From NCBI GenBank assembly GCA_016720685.1, contig JADKKC010000044.1:5001-29588 (forward strand): DNA of 24,588 bases, given 5' to 3'. Shown here one piece after another: positions 6,928 to 15,600 of the stretch. This DNA is from Zoogloea sp. (lineage in GTDB: Bacteria > Pseudomonadota > Gammaproteobacteria > Burkholderiales > Rhodocyclaceae). Both the position numbers and the translations under genes were made by a program. Numbering within the stretch: the stretch's first letter is position 1; every line of letters begins with the position of its first letter. Under the pieces are notes generated by a model. That model saw only the letters and a program-made list of their open reading frames with translations, ran no database searches and was not told where the DNA came from.

Positions 6928-7299
6928 ATGCACTTCGTGGTGACAATCGAAAACACCGGCGAAACCTTTCGCTGCGGCGAGGAGGACAATGTCCTCCAGG
7001 CCATGGAGCAGCTGCAGCGCAGAGGCATTCCGGTCGGTTGCCGCAACGGAGGCTGCGGTGTCTGCAAGGTGCAGGTGAGCGAGGGCAGTTACACCAAACG
7101 AAAAATGAGCCGCGCGGTCATCAGCGCGGATGAAGAAGCCAGCGGCTGCGTGCTGGCCTGCAAGATCTACCCCCAGAGTGACCTTCGGGTCGAGGTAGTG
7201 GGCAAGATGGCTCGCGCCATTGTTGCCAAAAAAAGTATGTCGTTCGATTTCGGGTTCGCAACGGCAACAGCAATAAATCAACCCGACGAGGAGAAGTGA
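6928..7299 (+). CDS. xylT: XylT-type plant [2Fe-2S] ferredoxin
   Basis: Small ferredoxin that, in the TOL and dmp systems, re-reduces the oxidised active-site iron of catechol 2,3-dioxygenase. The 123 residues carry the cluster pattern C38-x4-C43-x2-C46 with the fourth cysteine probably C78; an extra C74 lies nearby. ATG 6928 is preferred because the protein then starts at the ferredoxin fold (MHFVVTIEN) with AGAAAG upstream. ATG 6901, nine codons earlier and without a clear ribosome site, is possible. The stop directly abuts the xylE start (TGAATG), as expected for its partner. The C-terminal tail after residue 100 is somewhat longer than I recall for XylT. The name rests on size, cluster and position. 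Confidence 0.9.
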   Translation: MHFVVTIENTGETFRCGEEDNVLQAMEQLQRRGIPVGCRNGGCGVCKVQVSEGSYTKRKMSRAVISADEEASGCVLACKIYPQSDLRVEVVGKMARAIVAKKSMSFDFGFATATAINQPDEEK

Positions 7300-8247
7300 A
7301 TGGCACTGACCGGCGTTTTACGCCCTGGGCACGTCGCATTGCGCGTGCTGGAAATGGGACCCGCTCTCAAGCACTACAAAGATGTGCTTGGGCTTATTGA
7401 AACGGCTCGCGACGACAAGGGTCGCGTCTTCCTCAAGGCCTGGGACGAGCATGATCACCACAGTGTGGTCCTGCGCGAAGCCGACGAGGCCGGCATGGAC
7501 TACATGGGCTGGAAAGTCGCCTCCGTAGCCACGCTGAAGAAGCTGGCCACCGACATCGAACAATCCGGTCTGTGCACCGATCTGGGCTGGGTTCCGGCTG
7601 GCGAACACCCGACCACGGGTGAGCGTTTCCGCTTCACGATCCCGACCGGCCACGTGATGGAGCTGTTTGCCGAAAAAGGCATCGTCGGCAACAACTGCGG
7701 CACCGACGGCGAGAACATCAACCCCAACCCCTGGCCCGATGGCTTGAAGGGCATCTCCCCTTCGCGCTTCGACCACTGCCTGCTCTACGGTGACGACCTC
7801 GACGGCACCGTCAAGCTGTTCACCGAAGTGCTCGGCTTCGGCGTTGCCGAACAGGTGATGGCTGGCGAAGACAAGAGCTTCATGATCGGCGCCTTCCTGA
7901 CCTGCTCGAACAAAGCCCACGACGTCGCCTTCATCCGCCAGCCGGTCAAGGGCAAGTTCCACCACGCTTCGTTCGAACTCGGCAGCTGGGAAAAGGTGCT
8001 GCACGCCGGTGACGTCCTGTCCCGCAACCACACCTCGATCGACATCGGCCCGACCCGTCACGGCATCACCCGCGGCGAGACGATCTACTTCTTCGACCCG
8101 TCAGGCAACCGCAACGAAGTCTTCTCCGGTGGCTACATCTATTACCCGGACCGCCCGACCATCACCTGGTGGGACGTTGAACTCGGACCGGCGATCTTCT
8201 ATCACGATCGCAAGCTCAACGAAGCCTTCCTGAGCGTGTTTACCTGA
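7300..8247 (+). CDS. xylE: Catechol 2,3-dioxygenase (extradiol, meta cleavage)
   Basis: Fe(II) enzyme that opens catechol to 2-hydroxymuconic semialdehyde using O2. At 315 residues it is close to XylE/DmpB. Two vicinal-oxygen-chelate repeats are present. The iron ligands in the C-terminal repeat are H159 (RFDHC), H221 or H222 (KFHHASF) and E273 (NEVFSGG); H254 and Y263 fit the second-shell residues of XylE. The start codon follows the xylT stop without a gap, and a ribosome site GAGGAGAAG lies in the end of xylT. A strong terminator-like hairpin follows the gene. It links the benzoate dioxygenase part to the lower pathway. Confidence 0.96.
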   Translation: MALTGVLRPGHVALRVLEMGPALKHYKDVLGLIETARDDKGRVFLKAWDEHDHHSVVLREADEAGMDYMGWKVASVATLKKLATDIEQSGLCTDLGWVPAGEHPTTGERFRFTIPTGHVMELFAEKGIVGNNCGTDGENINPNPWPDGLKGISPSRFDHCLLYGDDLDGTVKLFTEVLGFGVAEQVMAGEDKSFMIGAFLTCSNKAHDVAFIRQPVKGKFHHASFELGSWEKVLHAGDVLSRNHTSIDIGPTRHGITRGETIYFFDPSGNRNEVFSGGYIYYPDRPTITWWDVELGPAIFYHDRKLNEAFLSVFT

Positions 8248-8256
8248 TCTAAAAAT

Positions 8257-8288
8257 CAACCGCGCACCGGCTTCCCGGTGTGCGGTTG
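8257..8288 (+). terminator. Terminator-like hairpin after xylE
   Basis: CAACCGCGCACCGG (8257-8270) pairs with CCGGTGTGCGGTTG (8275-8288) over 14 bases with one G-T wobble and a CTTC loop. TTGTGTTTG follows, a weak T-rich tract. This is the most terminator-like element on the rightward strand and suggests a transcript end after xylE. Confidence 0.7.
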
Positions 8289-8300
8289 TTGTGTTTGTCG

Positions 8301-8352
8301 ATACGTTAAAAAAATATCGAGATTTATTATAAATTTCGGTAATTTGCGATAT
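8301..8352 (+). promoter_or_regulatory. AT-rich promoter-like island with nested dyads before xylG
   Basis: Only 11 of these 52 bases are G or C, in a region otherwise far richer in GC. It holds overlapping -10-like hexamers (TATTAT 8325-8330, TATAAA 8328-8333) but no good -35. A near-palindrome of 19 bases (8319-8337, 8 of 9 pairs) is enclosed by ATATCG (8314-8319) and CGATAT (8347-8352). This suggests a second promoter with an operator, right after the xylE hairpin and driving xylG and downstream genes. Confidence 0.5.
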
Positions 8353-8362
8353 GCTCCTGGGT

Positions 8363-8376
8363 GTGGTTTCTACCAC
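8363..8376. promoter_or_regulatory. Dyad GTGGT-TTCT-ACCAC upstream of xylG
   Basis: Perfect 5-bp arms with a 4-base spacer lie about 25 bases downstream of the -10-like sequences. The overlapping TGGTTTCTACCACGCT has sigma-54 GG/GC spacing (10 bases) but lacks the CAC and TTGC context, so I do not call it a -24/-12 promoter. It is possibly an operator. Confidence 0.25.
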
Positions 8377-8488
8377 GCTCGCAGGCAGAAACAGGCCTTC
8401 CAGAGACGGTGTTCATCCGATTCCAAGTGCAGCACACTGGCGTGCGCCGGGTGAGCGGGTTCGCGACACCATAACAAGAGAGTACGAC

Positions 8489-9949
8489 ATGAAAGACATC
8501 CTGAATTTCATCAACGGCGAATACGTATCCAACGTAAGCGGCAAAACGTACGAGAAGCGCAACCCGGTGGATAACTCGCTGATCGGCATGGTTCACGAAG
8601 CCGGCAAGCCGGAAGTCGATGCCGCCGTGGCCGCCGCCAAGGCAGCGCTTAAGGGCCCCTGGGGCAAGCTGTCGGTGGTCGAACGCTGCAACATGCTCGA
8701 CGCCGTCGTCAATGAAATCAACCGCCGCTTCGACGACTTCCTCCAGGCCGAAATCGCCGACACCGGCAAGCCGGCCCACCTCGCCTCGCACATCGACATC
8801 CCCCGCGGCGCGGCCAACTTCAAGATCTTCACCGACACGATCAAGAACGTCTCGACCGAATCGTTCGAGATGCGCACCCCCGACGGCAAAACCGCCCGCA
8901 GCTACGGCGTGCGCACCCCGCGCGGCGTGATCGCCATCGTCTGTCCGTGGAACCTGCCGCTGCTGCTGATGACCTGGAAGTGCGGCCCGGCCCTCGCCTG
9001 CGGCAACACCGTGGTCGTCAAGCCCTCCGAAGCCACCCCGAGCACCGCCACCCTGCTGGGCGAAGTGATGAACAAGGTCGGCGTCCCGAATGGTGTCTAT
9101 AACGTTGTGAACGGTTTCGGCGTGGATTCCGCCGGCGCCTTCCTGACCGCCCACCCGGACGTCAACGGCATCACCTTCACCGGCGAAACCAAGACCGGCA
9201 CCGCCATCATGAAGGCCGGCGCCGACGGCATCCGCCCGGTGTCGCTGGAACTCGGCGGCAAGAACGCCGCCCTCGTCTTCGCCGACTGCGACTTCGACAA
9301 CGCCGTCGCCACCATTACCCGCTCCTGCTTCGAAAACGCCGGCCAGGTTTGCCTCGGCACCGAGCGCGTTTACGTGCAGCGCCCGATCTTCGACAAGTTC
9401 GTTGCCGCACTGAAGGAAAAGGCCGAGCAGATGAAGCCCGGCAAGCCCTTCGACCACGACACCAAGATCGGTCCCCTGGTCAGCAAGATCCACCAGAAAA
9501 AAGTGCTGGGCATGTACGCCAAGGCCAAGGAAGAAGGCGCCAACATCGTCTTCGGCGGCGGCATCCCCGACATGCCGGAAGAACTGAAGGACGGCTGCTG
9601 GATTCAACCCACCATCTGGACCGGCCTGCCCGAAACCGCCACCGTCGTTACCGAAGAAATCTTCGGACCCTGCTGCCACATCCAGCCCTTCGACACCGAA
9701 GAGGAAGTCGTGGCCATGGTGAACAACAACCGCTACGGCCTGGCCACCGCGATCTTCACCCAGGACATCAGCCGCGCCAGCCGCCTGGCCACCGAAATCG
9801 AAGTCGGCCTGTGCTGGATCAACAGCTGGTTCCTGCGCGACCTGCGCACCCCGTTCGGCGGCTCCAAGCAGTCCGGCATCGGTCGTGAAGGCGGCGTGCA
9901 CTCGCTGGAGTTCTACACCGAACTCCGCAACGTGATGATCAAGTATTGA
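8489..9949 (+). CDS. xylG: 2-hydroxymuconic semialdehyde dehydrogenase
   Basis: NAD-dependent aldehyde dehydrogenase that oxidises the ring-cleavage product to 2-hydroxymuconate/4-oxalocrotonate, opening the oxalocrotonate branch. It has 486 residues, the usual XylG/DmpC size. Catalytic residues are present: C288 (NAGQVCLG), general base E254 (LELGGKN), N155 (PWNLP) and cofactor-binding K178 (VKPSE). ATG 8489 gives the family N-terminus MKDILNFING and has AAGAGAG upstream. The frame is open from 8351, but that part is the promoter island. The stop lies ten bases before the xylF start. The substrate is inferred from neighbours and overall similarity. Confidence 0.94.
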   Translation: MKDILNFINGEYVSNVSGKTYEKRNPVDNSLIGMVHEAGKPEVDAAVAAAKAALKGPWGKLSVVERCNMLDAVVNEINRRFDDFLQAEIADTGKPAHLASHIDIPRGAANFKIFTDTIKNVSTESFEMRTPDGKTARSYGVRTPRGVIAIVCPWNLPLLLMTWKCGPALACGNTVVVKPSEATPSTATLLGEVMNKVGVPNGVYNVVNGFGVDSAGAFLTAHPDVNGITFTGETKTGTAIMKAGADGIRPVSLELGGKNAALVFADCDFDNAVATITRSCFENAGQVCLGTERVYVQRPIFDKFVAALKEKAEQMKPGKPFDHDTKIGPLVSKIHQKKVLGMYAKAKEEGANIVFGGGIPDMPEELKDGCWIQPTIWTGLPETATVVTEEIFGPCCHIQPFDTEEEVVAMVNNNRYGLATAIFTQDISRASRLATEIEVGLCWINSWFLRDLRTPFGGSKQSGIGREGGVHSLEFYTELRNVMIKY

Positions 9950-9959
9950 GCATCCGGGC

Positions 9960-10763
9960 ATGAGCCAGAATCCTGAAATCGGCAAGAGCGTTCGCACCGG
10001 CAGTTTCAATACCAACGTCCACGATGCGGGCAGCGGTAGCGGCGTGCCTGCCCTGCTGATCCACGGCTCGGGCCCGGGCGTCAGCGCCTGGGCCAACTGG
10101 CGCCTGGTCATTCCGGCGCTGGCCAGGGATCGCCGCGTGATCGCACCCGACATGGTCGGCTTCGGCTACACCGATCGTCCCGAAGGCATCCAGTACAACA
10201 TGGATACCTGGGTCCGGCAGGCGCTGGACCTGATGGACGCCCTCGGCCTGGAGCAGGTCGACCTCGTCGGCAACTCCTTCGGCGGCGCGCTTGCGCTGGC
10301 CCTGACGATCCGCGCCCCCAAGCGGGTGCGCCGTCTGGTGCTGATGGGCTCGGTCGGCGTACCCTTCCCGATCACGCAGGGGCTCGACGCCGTCTGGGGC
10401 TACCAGCCGTCGCTCGATAACATGCGCAGCATCATGGATTATTTCGCCTGGGATCGCGCCCTGGTCAATGACGAACTGGCCAAACTTCGCTACGAGGCCA
10501 GCATACCGCGCCAGCGCTGGGTCGATGCGATGCAAAGCAGCGAAGCCGACATCCGCGCCCTGCGCCATGAAACTCTCATCGTGCACGGCCGCGAAGACAA
10601 GGTGATCCCGCTGTCCACCTCGCTGACCCTGGCCGAGTGGATCCAGAACGCACAGCTGCACGTGTTCGGCCATTGCGGCCACTGGACCCAGATCGAACAC
10701 AACGCCCGCTTCAATCGGCTGGTAGGCGATTTCTTCGCCGAAGCCGATCAACAATCAGCTTAA
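9960..10763 (+). CDS. xylF: 2-hydroxymuconic semialdehyde hydrolase
   Basis: Alpha/beta-hydrolase that splits the meta-cleavage product into formate (or a carboxylic acid) and 2-oxopent-4-enoate; it takes the branch parallel to XylG and is needed for ketone ring-cleavage products of 3-methylcatechols. It has 267 residues. The catalytic triad is S106 (GNSFGG), D213 (GREDKVIP) and H241 (GHCGHWTQ). The oxyanion-hole strand IHGSGPG is at 34-40, typical of C-C hydrolases. It starts ten bases after the xylG stop and is followed closely by the hydratase gene. Confidence 0.94.
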   Translation: MSQNPEIGKSVRTGSFNTNVHDAGSGSGVPALLIHGSGPGVSAWANWRLVIPALARDRRVIAPDMVGFGYTDRPEGIQYNMDTWVRQALDLMDALGLEQVDLVGNSFGGALALALTIRAPKRVRRLVLMGSVGVPFPITQGLDAVWGYQPSLDNMRSIMDYFAWDRALVNDELAKLRYEASIPRQRWVDAMQSSEADIRALRHETLIVHGREDKVIPLSTSLTLAEWIQNAQLHVFGHCGHWTQIEHNARFNRLVGDFFAEADQQSA

Positions 10764-10779
10764 TTATTCGAGGTTTTCC

Positions 10780-11562
10780 ATGGATAAATCCAAGATCGAA
10801 CACTACGGCGACGAGCTCTACAACGCCCTGATCACCCGCACTGCCGTCGCCCCGCTGACCGACCGCGAAGCCGACATCACCATCGAAGACGCCTACCAGA
10901 TCCAGCAGCGCATGATCCAGCGCCGCCTCGACGCCGGCGAAACCATCATCGGCAAGAAGATCGGCGTGACCAGCAAGGTCGTCATGGACATGCTCAAGGT
11001 CAACCAGCCGGACTTCGGCATGATGACCTCCGGCATGGTCTTCAACGAAGGCGAATCCATCGACACCAGCACCATGATCGCCCCGCGCGCCGAAGCCGAA
11101 GTAGCCTTCGTGCTGAAGAGCGACCTGATGGGCCCGGGCGTCACCGCGGCCGACGTGCTGCGCGCCACCGACTTCGTCGTGCCGTGTTTCGAGATCGTCG
11201 ATTCGCGCATCCGCGACTGGAAGATCAAGATCCAGGACACCGTCGCCGACAACGCCTCCTGCGGCGTGCTGGTGCTTGGCGGCCGCCGCAAGAGCCCGGC
11301 CGACATCGACCTGGCGCTGGCCGGCATGGTTCTCGAAAAGAACGGCGAAATCATCAGCACCTCCACCGGCGCCGCAGTCCAGGGCTCCCCGGTCAACGCC
11401 GTGGCCTGGCTTGCCAACACGCTGGGCAACCTGGGCATCGGCCTCAAGGCCGGCGAAGTGATCCTGTCCGGTTCGCAATCCCCGCTGGTTCCGGTCAAGG
11501 CCGGCGACAGCCTCGTTTGCACCGTTGGTGGCCTGGGTGGCACCTCCGTCCGCTTCATCTGA
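10780..11562 (+). CDS. xylJ: 2-oxopent-4-enoate (2-hydroxypenta-2,4-dienoate) hydratase
   Basis: Adds water to 2-hydroxypenta-2,4-dienoate to give 4-hydroxy-2-oxovalerate, where the hydrolase and oxalocrotonate branches join. It has 260 residues of the fumarylacetoacetate-hydrolase-like fold. The probable divalent-metal ligands are E105, E107 (RAEAEVAF) and E138 (FEIVDSR), as in MhpD. GAGG precedes the ATG. The next gene is a paralogue, the decarboxylase; the two enzymes form a complex in the TOL pathway. In the TOL order the next genes would be xylQ and xylK, which are missing here. Confidence 0.94.
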   Translation: MDKSKIEHYGDELYNALITRTAVAPLTDREADITIEDAYQIQQRMIQRRLDAGETIIGKKIGVTSKVVMDMLKVNQPDFGMMTSGMVFNEGESIDTSTMIAPRAEAEVAFVLKSDLMGPGVTAADVLRATDFVVPCFEIVDSRIRDWKIKIQDTVADNASCGVLVLGGRRKSPADIDLALAGMVLEKNGEIISTSTGAAVQGSPVNAVAWLANTLGNLGIGLKAGEVILSGSQSPLVPVKAGDSLVCTVGGLGGTSVRFI

Positions 11563-11581
11563 TTATAGAAAGAGATAACTC

Positions 11582-12370
11582 ATGAACCTCGATAACGCCA
11601 CCATCCTCAAGCTCGCCGAGCACCTCGAAAACGCCGAACTCCAGGCCCACGACGTCACCAAGATCACCAATGACTTCCCGGACATGGACTGGGACGACGC
11701 CTACGCCATCCAGGACGAGATCCGTCGTCGCAAGGAGGCCCGCGGCAACAAGATCGCCGGCCTCAAGTGCGGCCTCACCTCCTTCGCCAAGATGAAGCAG
11801 ATGGGCGTCGAAGTGCCCGTGTTCGGCTTCATCGCCGACTACATGGCCCGTCCGGACGGCGGTGACATCAAGCACGCCGAGATGATCCACCCGAAGGTCG
11901 AAGCAGAAATCTGCATCGTCACCAAGGCTCCGCTGAAGGGCCCCGGCTGCCACGTCGCCGCCGTCATGGCTGCCACCGATTTCGTGGTGCCGGCCGTTGA
12001 AGTGATCGACTCCCGCTACCGCGACTTCAAGTTCGACCTGAAGAGCGTGATCGCCGACAACACCTCCTCCTCCCGCTTCGTCATCGGCGGCAACATGCGC
12101 AAGCTCGACGAACTCGACCTGCGCACGCTGGGCGTGGTCCTCGAGATCAACGGCGAAATCCGCTCGATGGCTGCCGGCGCTGCCGTGCTGGGCAACCCGC
12201 TGGCCGCCGTTGCCATGCTGGCCAACCACCTGGGCGCCCGCGGCCAGGAAATCCCGGCCGGCACCTTCATCATGACCGGCGGCGTGACCGAAGCCATCAC
12301 GGTCAATCCGGGCGACAACGTCAATGTCCGCTTCCAGGACCTGGGCTCCGTCTCGATGCGTTTCGTCTAA
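11582..12370 (+). CDS. xylI: 4-oxalocrotonate decarboxylase
   Basis: Decarboxylates 2-oxo-3-hexenedioate (4-oxalocrotonate) to 2-hydroxypenta-2,4-dienoate. It is known to form a complex with the hydratase so that the unstable dienol is passed on. It has 262 residues and is a paralogue of the preceding gene, with metal ligands E107, E109 (KVEAEICI) and E140 (VEVIDSR). It has the decarboxylase-type N-terminus with KCGLTS at 62-67. AGAAAGAGA lies upstream of the ATG. It is the last meta-pathway gene here. No tautomerase (xylH), an enzyme of about 62 residues, can be found in the following 249-base gap in any frame. Confidence 0.93.
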   Translation: MNLDNATILKLAEHLENAELQAHDVTKITNDFPDMDWDDAYAIQDEIRRRKEARGNKIAGLKCGLTSFAKMKQMGVEVPVFGFIADYMARPDGGDIKHAEMIHPKVEAEICIVTKAPLKGPGCHVAAVMAATDFVVPAVEVIDSRYRDFKFDLKSVIADNTSSSRFVIGGNMRKLDELDLRTLGVVLEINGEIRSMAAGAAVLGNPLAAVAMLANHLGARGQEIPAGTFIMTGGVTEAITVNPGDNVNVRFQDLGSVSMRFV

Positions 12371-12410
12371 AGCCAGAAGCGCCACTGACCCGACGCCGGC
12401 CAGCCGCTTG

Positions 12411-12441
12411 CCCGGCCCTGTCTCGACGAGGCAGGGCCGGG
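12411..12441 (+). terminator. Strong hairpin between xylI and the oxidoreductase gene
   Basis: CCCGGCCCTGTCTC (12411-12424) pairs with GAGGCAGGGCCGGG (12428-12441) over 14 bases with one wobble and a 3-base loop. No T-run follows. It lies 41 bases after the xylI stop and probably ends or limits the meta-pathway transcript. The rest of the 249-base gap shows no convincing promoter and no small gene. Confidence 0.55.
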
Positions 12442-12619
12442 GCTGCGCCGGAACGGGGAACGTGGTGCGCGGGCGCCAGGCGCAGCCGGCTCCGGCCGCG
12501 CCTGGCTGCAGTAACCCGATCCTGAATCCAGTCGGTTTTATTGCGGCGACAGCCAGGCAAGCCAAGAGCTGCGCAAAAAAGCCAAGGACTGGGGGCGGAG
12601 ACAACAAGAGGACAATCTC

Positions 12620-15600
12620 ATGTCATCAAAGCAAAACGTCACCACCGTGTTCAACAAAGAGTCTGGAGAAATCCACCTCGGCGGCATTGACGCGCTGGTT
12701 CGGCTGACCCTCGACCAGGTTCGCACCGACGAACGCCGCGGCCTCAAGACCGGCATGTTCGTTTCCGGCTATCGCGGGTCTCCCGTCGGCATGCTCGACG
12801 CGGCCCTGATCAAGCAGCAAAAGCTGCTCCTCGAACACAACATCAAGTTCGTCGACGGCCTCAACGAAGACCTCGCCGCCACCGCCGTGTGGGGCACCCA
12901 GATGATGCACACCGTCGGCAAGCAGAAGTTCGACGGCGTCACCGGCATGTGGTACGGCAAGGCCCCGGGCGTTGACCGCTCCGGCGACGCCCTCAAGCAC
13001 GCCAACTACACCGGCATCGGCAAGAACGGCGGCGTGCTCGCCGTCGTCGGCGACGACCCGAGCTGCAAGAGCTCCTCCCTCGCCAGCCAGTCCGAGCCGA
13101 TGCTGTTCCACGTCGGCATGCCCTCGCTGTACCCGGGCAACGTCCAGGAAATCCTCGACCTCGGCCTGCACGGCTACAACATGTCGCGCCAGGCCGGCCT
13201 GTGGGTCGGCATGAAGATCGTCACCAACGTGGCTGACGGCACCGGCACCGCCAACATCGATCCGTCGCGCCTGAACTTCGTCACGCCCGACCTGATGTTC
13301 GACGGCAAGCCCTTCACGCCGAACATGAACCTCGGCATGAACGTGCGCGCCGAAGCGCTGGAGATGGAGCAATCGCTCTACACCCGCCGCCTCGAAGTGG
13401 CCAAGCGCTACGCCCGCGAGAACAAGCTCAACAACGTCGTGTTCCCGAACCCGAACGCGTGGCTGGGCATCATGACCGCCGGCAAGACCTACAACGATCT
13501 GCAGCAGGCCTTCCTCGAGATGGGCCTCGACGCCGACGCGCTGCGCCACTACGGCATCCGCATCCTCAAGATGGGCATGCTGTTCCCGATGGAGCCGACC
13601 ATCGTGCGCGAGTTCGCCGAAGGCCTCGAAGAGATCTTCGTCATCGAAGAAAAGCGTCCCTTCCTCGAAATGTTCGCCAAGCAGGTGCTCTACGGCCGCG
13701 CCAACGCGCCGCGCATCGTCGGCAAGTTCGACGAGGAAGAAAAAGAGCTGCTGCCCCACTACGGCGAGTTCGAATCGGACATCATCGTGCGTGCGCTGCT
13801 CAAGCGCCTCGGTCGCAAGACCCGCATCGAGTCCGCCGAAAACTGGCTCAAGCGCCTCGACGAGATCCACGCCCGCACCAAGCTGCCGACCTCCGCGCGT
13901 ACCGCCTGGTATTGCTCCGGCTGCCCGCACAACAGCTCCACCGTGGCGCCTGAAGGCAGCATCGTGTCGGCCGGTATCGGCTGCCACACGATGGCCATGT
14001 GGATGGGCCGCAACGTGGTGATGGGTACCCACATGGGTGCCGAAGGTGCCCAGTGGATCGGCATGGCGCCCTTCACCAACACCAATCACATCTTCCAGAA
14101 CATGGGCGATGGCACCTACGCCCACTCGGGCAGCCTGGCCATCCGCTACGCCGCCTCGACCGACGTCAACATCACCTTCAAGCTGCTGCGCAACTCGCAC
14201 ACCTCGATGACCGGCGGCCAGGCGATCCAGGGCGCACACCCGGTGGCAGCGATGGTCTCCGACCTGCTCGCCAACGGCGTGCGCAAGGTGATCGTCACCA
14301 CCGACGACCTGTCGATGTACTCGGGCGTTTCCCTGCCCGGCCACACCGAAGTGTGGCACCGCGACCGCCTCGACGAAGCACAGCGCGAACTGGCCGACAC
14401 CCCGGGAACCACCGTGCTGCTGCACGACCAGGAATGTGCCGCCGAACTGCGCCGTGCGCGTAGCCGCGGCAAGGCCGAAGAGCCGGTCGAAGTCACCGTC
14501 ATCAACGAGCGCGTCTGCGAAGGCTGCGGCGACTGCGGCGAGAAATCCAACTGCATGAGCGTGGAGCCGGTGCAAACCGAGTTCGGTCGCAAGACCCGCA
14601 TCCACCAGTCGTCCTGCAACAAGGACTTCTCCTGCGTGAAGGGCTTCTGCCCCTCCTTCCTCACCATCACCCCGAACGCGGCCCCGGCCACCGACGGCAA
14701 GAAAAAGAAGAAGGGTCGCATCCCGGCACTCGAGCGCGAACTGCCCGTTCCGGTCAACAAGATCGACGACACCATCGGCGTCGGCATCCACGTGATGGGT
14801 ATCGGCGGCACCGGCTCGGTGACCGTGGTGGCCACCCTGGCCAACGCGGCGCGCCTCGAAGGCAAGCACGTCATCGGCCTCGACCAGACCGGCCTGGCCC
14901 AGAAGGGCGGCGCGGTGATCTCGGACATCAAGATCACCCACGTACCGTTCCAGGGTTCGAACAAGATCTCCGACGGCCGCACCGACCTGTACCTGGGCTT
15001 CGACATCCTCAACGCGACGGATCCGAAGAACCTGGACAAGTGCGGTGCCAACCGCACCATCGCCGTCGTGTCGACCACCCAGACGCCGACCGGCCAGATG
15101 GTGTCCAAGCGCACCAACCAGTTCCCGGCCATCAATGGCCTGACCGCCGGCATCGACCGCGTCACCCGCAAGGAGCACAACGTCTTCGTGGACGGGCAGG
15201 CGATGGCCGAAGGCCTGTTCGGCGACGCCATGGCGACCAACAACTTCATGGTCGGTGTGGCCTTCCAGGCCGGCACCATCCCGCTGAAGGCCGAGTCCAT
15301 CGAGCAGGCGATCAAGAACTCCGGCGTGGCCGTCGACATGAGCCTGGCGGCTTTCCGCTGGGGCCGCATGGCGGTGGTCGATCTCGCTTTCGTTGAAGCC
15401 GAGATCGCCAAGCACAAGGCAGCCGGCAGCGTCGTCACCCTGAAGCAGGCCCCGCAGCTTTCCGCTGCCGCCCGCGCCATCGCCGATTCCGTCGGTGCCC
15501 AGGGTGAAGTCAAGCGCCTCGTCGAAGTCCGCGTGCCCGAGCTGATCGCCTTCCAGGACGAAGCCTACGCCCAGCGTTACGCCAACGTGATCAAGCGCGT

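Noticed and set aside
8351..8488. Upstream extension of xylG to 8351
   Set aside because: The added part lies in the promoter-like island and does not resemble the aldehyde dehydrogenase N-terminus.
12371..12619. A hidden 4-oxalocrotonate tautomerase gene in the gap
   Set aside because: I looked for a protein of about 62 residues starting with Met-Pro, as these enzymes do, and found none; the gap is mostly a hairpin and GC-rich filler.
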